Assembly: GCA_016929175.1 (NCBI GenBank)
Contig: JAFGJI010000149.1
Coordinates: 1-8,488 of the forward strand
Reading direction: 5' to 3'
Length of the DNA: 8,488 nt
From: Thermoplasmatota archaeon
GTDB taxonomy: Archaea; Thermoplasmatota; Penumbrarchaeia; Penumbrarchaeales; Penumbrarchaeaceae
Shown: piece after piece, positions 6,071-8,488 of the stretch
How the letters are laid out: each line of letters starts with the position of its first letter
Numbering within the stretch: the first letter of the stretch is position 1
Notes under the pieces: model-generated
Told to the model about the DNA's origin: nothing
Databases searched by the model: none
The model's input: the letters and a program-made list of their open reading frames with translations, nothing else
Position numbers and translations under genes: made by a program

Positions 6071-7227
6071 TCTGATTCCTCTCTTGAAAGATATTCCTCC
6101 ACATTCATGAGGTCAGGGTCATCTTCCTTTCCTCTTCTTTGATCGATGTTGTAGGCTATTACTCCCACGATGCCCCCGGGAATTAACATCAGGACAAGGA
6201 ACAGTATCAGGAAGGAAATTTGTTCGTCATCGTAGCCGCTCTCGATATCCGATACTGCCCTTCTCTCCTCACCCTCTCCGTATTCATTGTAGGCTGCAAC
6301 ATAATAGTAGTTGCTGCCAGGAGATAATGGATCCCTATCCACCCATTCGGTGGTATATGCATCGAGGCGTGCGATCTCCTGTAGGCTTCCCCTCTCTTTG
6401 CTCCTTTTGATGACGTATCCCTGGACCTTGCTGCCTCCGTCATTCGCCGGTGGGTCCCACCGGAGGTATATCTCCTTCAGGGAAGGAGTTGCCTGAAGGT
6501 TGATGACAGATGAGGGGGGGCCATCCAGAACCACTTCGATGACGGAGCCGTTCTCCGAATACCCCAGGTCATTCGATATCAATACACGATAGAAGTACGT
6601 GACACCGATCTCCGGGGCCGGGTCCGTACAGTTATAGGTGGTGTTCGCGCCCACTTCTGTCGAGAACAGCGTCTGGAACCGGTCTATCTTGCTTGCCCTC
6701 TGGACCTCGCTTTTCAACTTGCCAGCATTTCCCGTATACAACGATGTCGTCCATGTGATCACTATCTCTCCCTGACCTGGAATGAACGATATTTTGGTAA
6801 CCGGATCGGGAAGTGTCTTCGGGAAAAGCTCTCCCGTCCCGGAAAGGTCGGATCCACCCCATTCGTTCACGGCGGAGACCCAGTAGTAATAGCTTTGTCT
6901 TCCCGAGACATTGTGATCCTCGTAGACGAGTTCGGAACCCGGTATCTCATCATACAGCAAGGGATCATCCGGGTCATTGCTCCTGTATATCCTGTAAGAG
7001 GCCGCGGGATTCTCATCCGACCAAACGGGAGGCATCCAGGAGATCCTGCAATAGTATTCCTTTCCGTATCCGGTAACGGAAACAGGAGGGTTCGGAGGTA
7101 TGCTTGTACCTGGCTCTTTGGCATCCATTACCGGAACACATGTCAATAAGCTGAAAAGGACCATTGGAACGACAAGCAAGGATAGCATGGCGATTCTACG
7201 GGAATTACCGTGGTGCCGATCCTCCAA
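6067..7227 (-). CDS. Secreted protein with three fibronectin type III domains and a C-terminal membrane anchor
   Basis: Extracytoplasmic adhesion/scaffold-type protein of 386 aa and first gene of the operon. From the chosen start: a basic n-region and hydrophobic signal segment (about 14-30, ending LLTC, a poor lipobox), then three FN3-like domains at about 44-134, 139-235 and 237-327. Each ends in the typical pattern: YYYWVSAVNEWGGSD, TYFYRVLISNDLGYSE and NYYYVAAYNEYGEGEE. A transmembrane helix (336-360) and an acidic cytoplasmic tail follow. The start chosen is TTG at 7227, because GGAGG (7235-7239) lies seven bases upstream and a TATA box at 7268-7276 would start transcription near 7246. 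In-frame ATGs at 7290, 7263 and 7257 lie upstream of that site and lack a ribosome binding site; ATG 7188 is a shorter option. FN3 domains point to binding rather than catalysis; the partner is unknown. Confidence 0.82.
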   Translation of the reverse strand: MEDRHHGNSRRIAMLSLLVVPMVLFSLLTCVPVMDAKEPGTSIPPNPPVSVTGYGKEYYCRISWMPPVWSDENPAASYRIYRSNDPDDPLLYDEIPGSELVYEDHNVSGRQSYYYWVSAVNEWGGSDLSGTGELFPKTLPDPVTKISFIPGQGEIVITWTTSLYTGNAGKLKSEVQRASKIDRFQTLFSTEVGANTTYNCTDPAPEIGVTYFYRVLISNDLGYSENGSVIEVVLDGPPSSVINLQATPSLKEIYLRWDPPANDGGSKVQGYVIKRSKERGSLQEIARLDAYTTEWVDRDPLSPGSNYYYVAAYNEYGEGEERRAVSDIESGYDDEQISFLILFLVLMLIPGGIVGVIAYNIDQRRGKEDDPDLMNVEEYLSREESE

Positions 7228-7234
7228 TGATATG

Positions 7235-7239
7235 CCTCC
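7235..7239 (-). promoter_or_regulatory. Ribosome binding site for the FN3 protein's TTG start
   Basis: GGAGG on the minus strand, seven bases before TTG at 7227. It is the only well-spaced Shine-Dalgarno sequence near the possible starts of this gene, and it falls within the leader expected from the TATA box at 7268-7276. Confidence 0.5.
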
Positions 7240-7267
7240 GGTCCTCCTGTCGTACATCAACATTGAG

Positions 7268-7276
7268 TTATATAAG
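7268..7276 (-). promoter_or_regulatory. TATA box for the FN3/membrane/radical SAM operon
   Basis: CTTATATAA on the minus strand is a strong archaeal TATA-like box. A start site about 26 bases downstream (near 7246) would give a leader of about 19 bases carrying GGAGG before TTG 7227. A weaker alternative, CTATAAATG at 7288-7296, would instead place transcription near the ATGs at 7263 and 7257. Confidence 0.55.
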
Positions 7277-7412
7277 CATCCGCTGTACATTTATAGAAGT
7301 TGGAACGGATCTGTTACATTCTGCTTTATCGAAAGAGAACATGATCATCAAAAGGGATGTCGCTTGATATCAAGGTTCCATACCCTGCAGCAAGAAACCT
7401 TCCCTGTTATCC

Positions 7413-7421
7413 TTATATAAA
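7413..7421 (+). promoter_or_regulatory. TATA box upstream of the ABC transporter genes
   Basis: TTATATAAA is a near-ideal archaeal TATA box. It predicts a start site near 7443 and a leader of about 60 bases before the ATG at 7503, long enough for a regulatory leader, although no folded element was recognised there. The ribosome binding site before the ATG is weak (AAGG at 7489-7492). Confidence 0.55.
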
Positions 7422-7502
7422 GTATAGAACATCATATAGGATGCGGTGTTCACATTCCTCTATTATTCCTCATCACCCGCATGACATCAAGGACGTGAAC
7501 AA

Positions 7503-8441
7503 ATGGAAGGGAAAGGAAGGGAGGTCATAGTCATCAGGGACCTCAAGAAGTACTACGGAAGGTCCCGAGGCGTCGAGAAGGTGAACCTTATGGTCCGTGA
7601 AGGGGAGATATTCGGTTTCCTGGGACCCAACGGCGCCGGCAAGACGACCACCATCAGGACAATGCTTGATTACATCCGGCCCACCTCCGGAAGCATCCGC
7701 GTTCTCGGCAGGGACCCCGTCAAGGAAGGAGCAGAGGTCCGCAGGGAGATAGGATACCTTCCCTCGGATTTTTCCATGGAGTGGAGGATGACCGCCCTGA
7801 AGTATCTGAGGTTCCTTCTCGGAATGATGGAATATTCGGGCAGGAACAGAATAGAGGAGATGGCGGAGCGGTTCGAGCTGGACCTTGACAAGAGGATAAA
7901 GGATTTCTCGAGAGGCAACCGGCAGAAGGTCGGCCTGGTATCCGCTTTCATGCATTATCCCCAACTCCTGATAATGGACGAGCCGACAACGGGCCTCGAC
8001 CCCCTGATGCAGCAGGAATTCTACAGGCTAGTGCTCGAGGAGAAGAAGCGTGGAGCAACGGTCTTCCTGTCATCACATATCCTGTCGGAGGTCGATGCGG
8101 TCTGCGACAGGGTCGGTGTCATACGGGAAGGCGAACTGGTTGCCGTCGAGACCATCGACAGGTTCAAGGAGAAGACCGGCCAGCTGATGAAGGTCAGGTT
8201 CGAATCCATGCCGGATACCAGGGTGTTCGAACAGATCGATGGTATAAGCGACGTGAAACGTCTTGAGGATGAGACCCTTCAGTTGACGGTGTTCTCGAAC
8301 GTGGATGCCGTGGTGAAGGAGCTTGCGAAGCATACCATCAAGAGGTTGTCCTTCGAGGAGACCTCCATGGAGCACGTCTTTCTCAAGTATTACGGGAAGC
8401 AGGAGATCAGGAATTCCACCAAGAAGGAGGTGGTACCGTGA
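7503..8441 (+). CDS. ABC-2 type transporter ATP-binding protein
   Basis: Cytoplasmic ATPase subunit of an ABC exporter, 312 aa, of the CcmA/NatA/BcrA-like class. Walker A GPNGAGKT (residues 41-48) and Walker B LLIMDEPTTGLDP (155-167, catalytic E160 with the D-loop) are complete. The signature is the SRGNRQK variant (136-142) of LSGGQ, typical of this subfamily, and the switch histidine is in SSH (190-192). At the Q-loop the sequence is GYLPSD, with S88 where glutamine stands in many ABC proteins; members of this subfamily often differ there. The C-terminal 85 or so residues (about 225-305) match the DUF4162-type extension. The stop overlaps a GTG start (GTGA) of the next gene, which is probably the permease, so the two are coupled. 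Likely substrates (drug, sodium, peptide or lipid) cannot be told. Identification is firm. Confidence 0.95.
   Translation: MEGKGREVIVIRDLKKYYGRSRGVEKVNLMVREGEIFGFLGPNGAGKTTTIRTMLDYIRPTSGSIRVLGRDPVKEGAEVRREIGYLPSDFSMEWRMTALKYLRFLLGMMEYSGRNRIEEMAERFELDLDKRIKDFSRGNRQKVGLVSAFMHYPQLLIMDEPTTGLDPLMQQEFYRLVLEEKKRGATVFLSSHILSEVDAVCDRVGVIREGELVAVETIDRFKEKTGQLMKVRFESMPDTRVFEQIDGISDVKRLEDETLQLTVFSNVDAVVKELAKHTIKRLSFEETSMEHVFLKYYGKQEIRNSTKKEVVP
8426..8433 (+). promoter_or_regulatory. Ribosome binding site deciding the GTG start of the next gene
   Basis: GGAGGTGG inside the last codons of the ATP-binding protein gene; GGAGG ends seven bases before GTG 8438. It is the main support for a gene starting at that GTG. 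Confidence 0.65.
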
Positions 8442-8488
8442 GCTTTACACTGTTTAGGACGATGTTCGGGACCACAAAGCGCGGTATG
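8438..8488 (+). CDS. Partial CDS, probable ABC-2 permease N-terminus, cut by the window end
   Basis: Seventeen codons are visible, starting at GTG and reading MSFTLFRTMFGTTKRGM. The start overlaps the preceding stop as GTGA and has a strong Shine-Dalgarno sequence. A short amphipathic, basic N-terminus right after an ABC-2 type ATP-binding gene is typical of the permease partner, which would carry about six membrane helices beyond the window. The identity is inferred from position, not from any recognisable domain. Confidence 0.6.
   Translation, partial: MSFTLFRTMFGTTKRGM

Larger units (their letters stand above)
7228..7502. other. Divergent intergenic region between the FN3 operon and the ABC operon
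   Basis: This stretch is AT-richer than its neighbours and holds outward-facing TATA boxes for both flanking operons (7268-7276 minus, 7413-7421 plus). Between them I see no convincing gene, RNA or terminator. Open readings crossing it are antisense extensions of the FN3 gene and show no domain-like character. Confidence 0.6.

Noticed and set aside
7372..7401. AAGGTT ... AACCTT inverted pair as a possible hairpin in the divergent intergenic region.
   Set aside because: Six-base arms with an 18-base loop and no oligo-T; expected by chance.
7100..7420. 106-codon plus-strand reading running from the FN3 gene into the intergenic region.
   Set aside because: Mostly antisense to the FN3 protein's signal region and crosses both promoters; no domain or ribosome binding site.

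Overview
The window reads as an archaeal chromosome, most likely from Thermoplasmatota/Euryarchaeota. The support is archaeal TATA-like boxes (TTTAAATAC, TTATATAAG), strong GGAGGTGAT-type ribosome binding sites, heavy AGG/AGA arginine use, an archaeal AAA_14/DUF4143 ATPase, and extracytoplasmic proteins anchored by one C-terminal helix. The species cannot be named from the sequence alone. No rRNA, tRNA, CRISPR array or insertion sequence was seen, and no gene-free stretch exceeds 300 bases.

Layout. (1) Bases 2-2280, plus strand: a tight, GC-rich aconitase-superfamily cluster made of a LeuD-like small subunit, a LeuC/HacA-like large subunit and a second, different LeuD-like small subunit that starts at TTG inside the stop of the large subunit. 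It should encode an isopropylmalate isomerase-type hydro-lyase; two swivel subunits for one catalytic subunit is the notable point. (2) Bases 2299-3546, minus strand: a low-GC AAA_14/DUF4143 ATPase that converges on the leu cluster. Its promoter lies in a 148-base gap that carries three exact-period 34-bp repeats, each with a TATA-like box, plus palindromes. (3) Bases 3695-7227, minus strand: a four-gene overlapping operon. In order of transcription it encodes a three-FN3-domain secreted protein with a C-terminal anchor, a second signal-peptide/C-anchored protein, a roughly seven-helix membrane protein, and a cytoplasmic radical SAM/SPASM enzyme. (4) Bases 7503-8488, plus strand, divergent: an ABC-2 type ATP-binding protein followed by the first 17 codons of what is probably its permease.

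How the genes work together. The leu cluster is a self-contained metabolic unit. The ABC pair should form an exporter. The FN3/membrane/radical SAM operon is the best candidate for an undescribed system: overlaps at every junction imply a co-translated set that places a radical SAM modification enzyme in the cytoplasm and three membrane partners, two of them facing outward, at the envelope. Substrate and function are unknown and no convincing precursor peptide was found.
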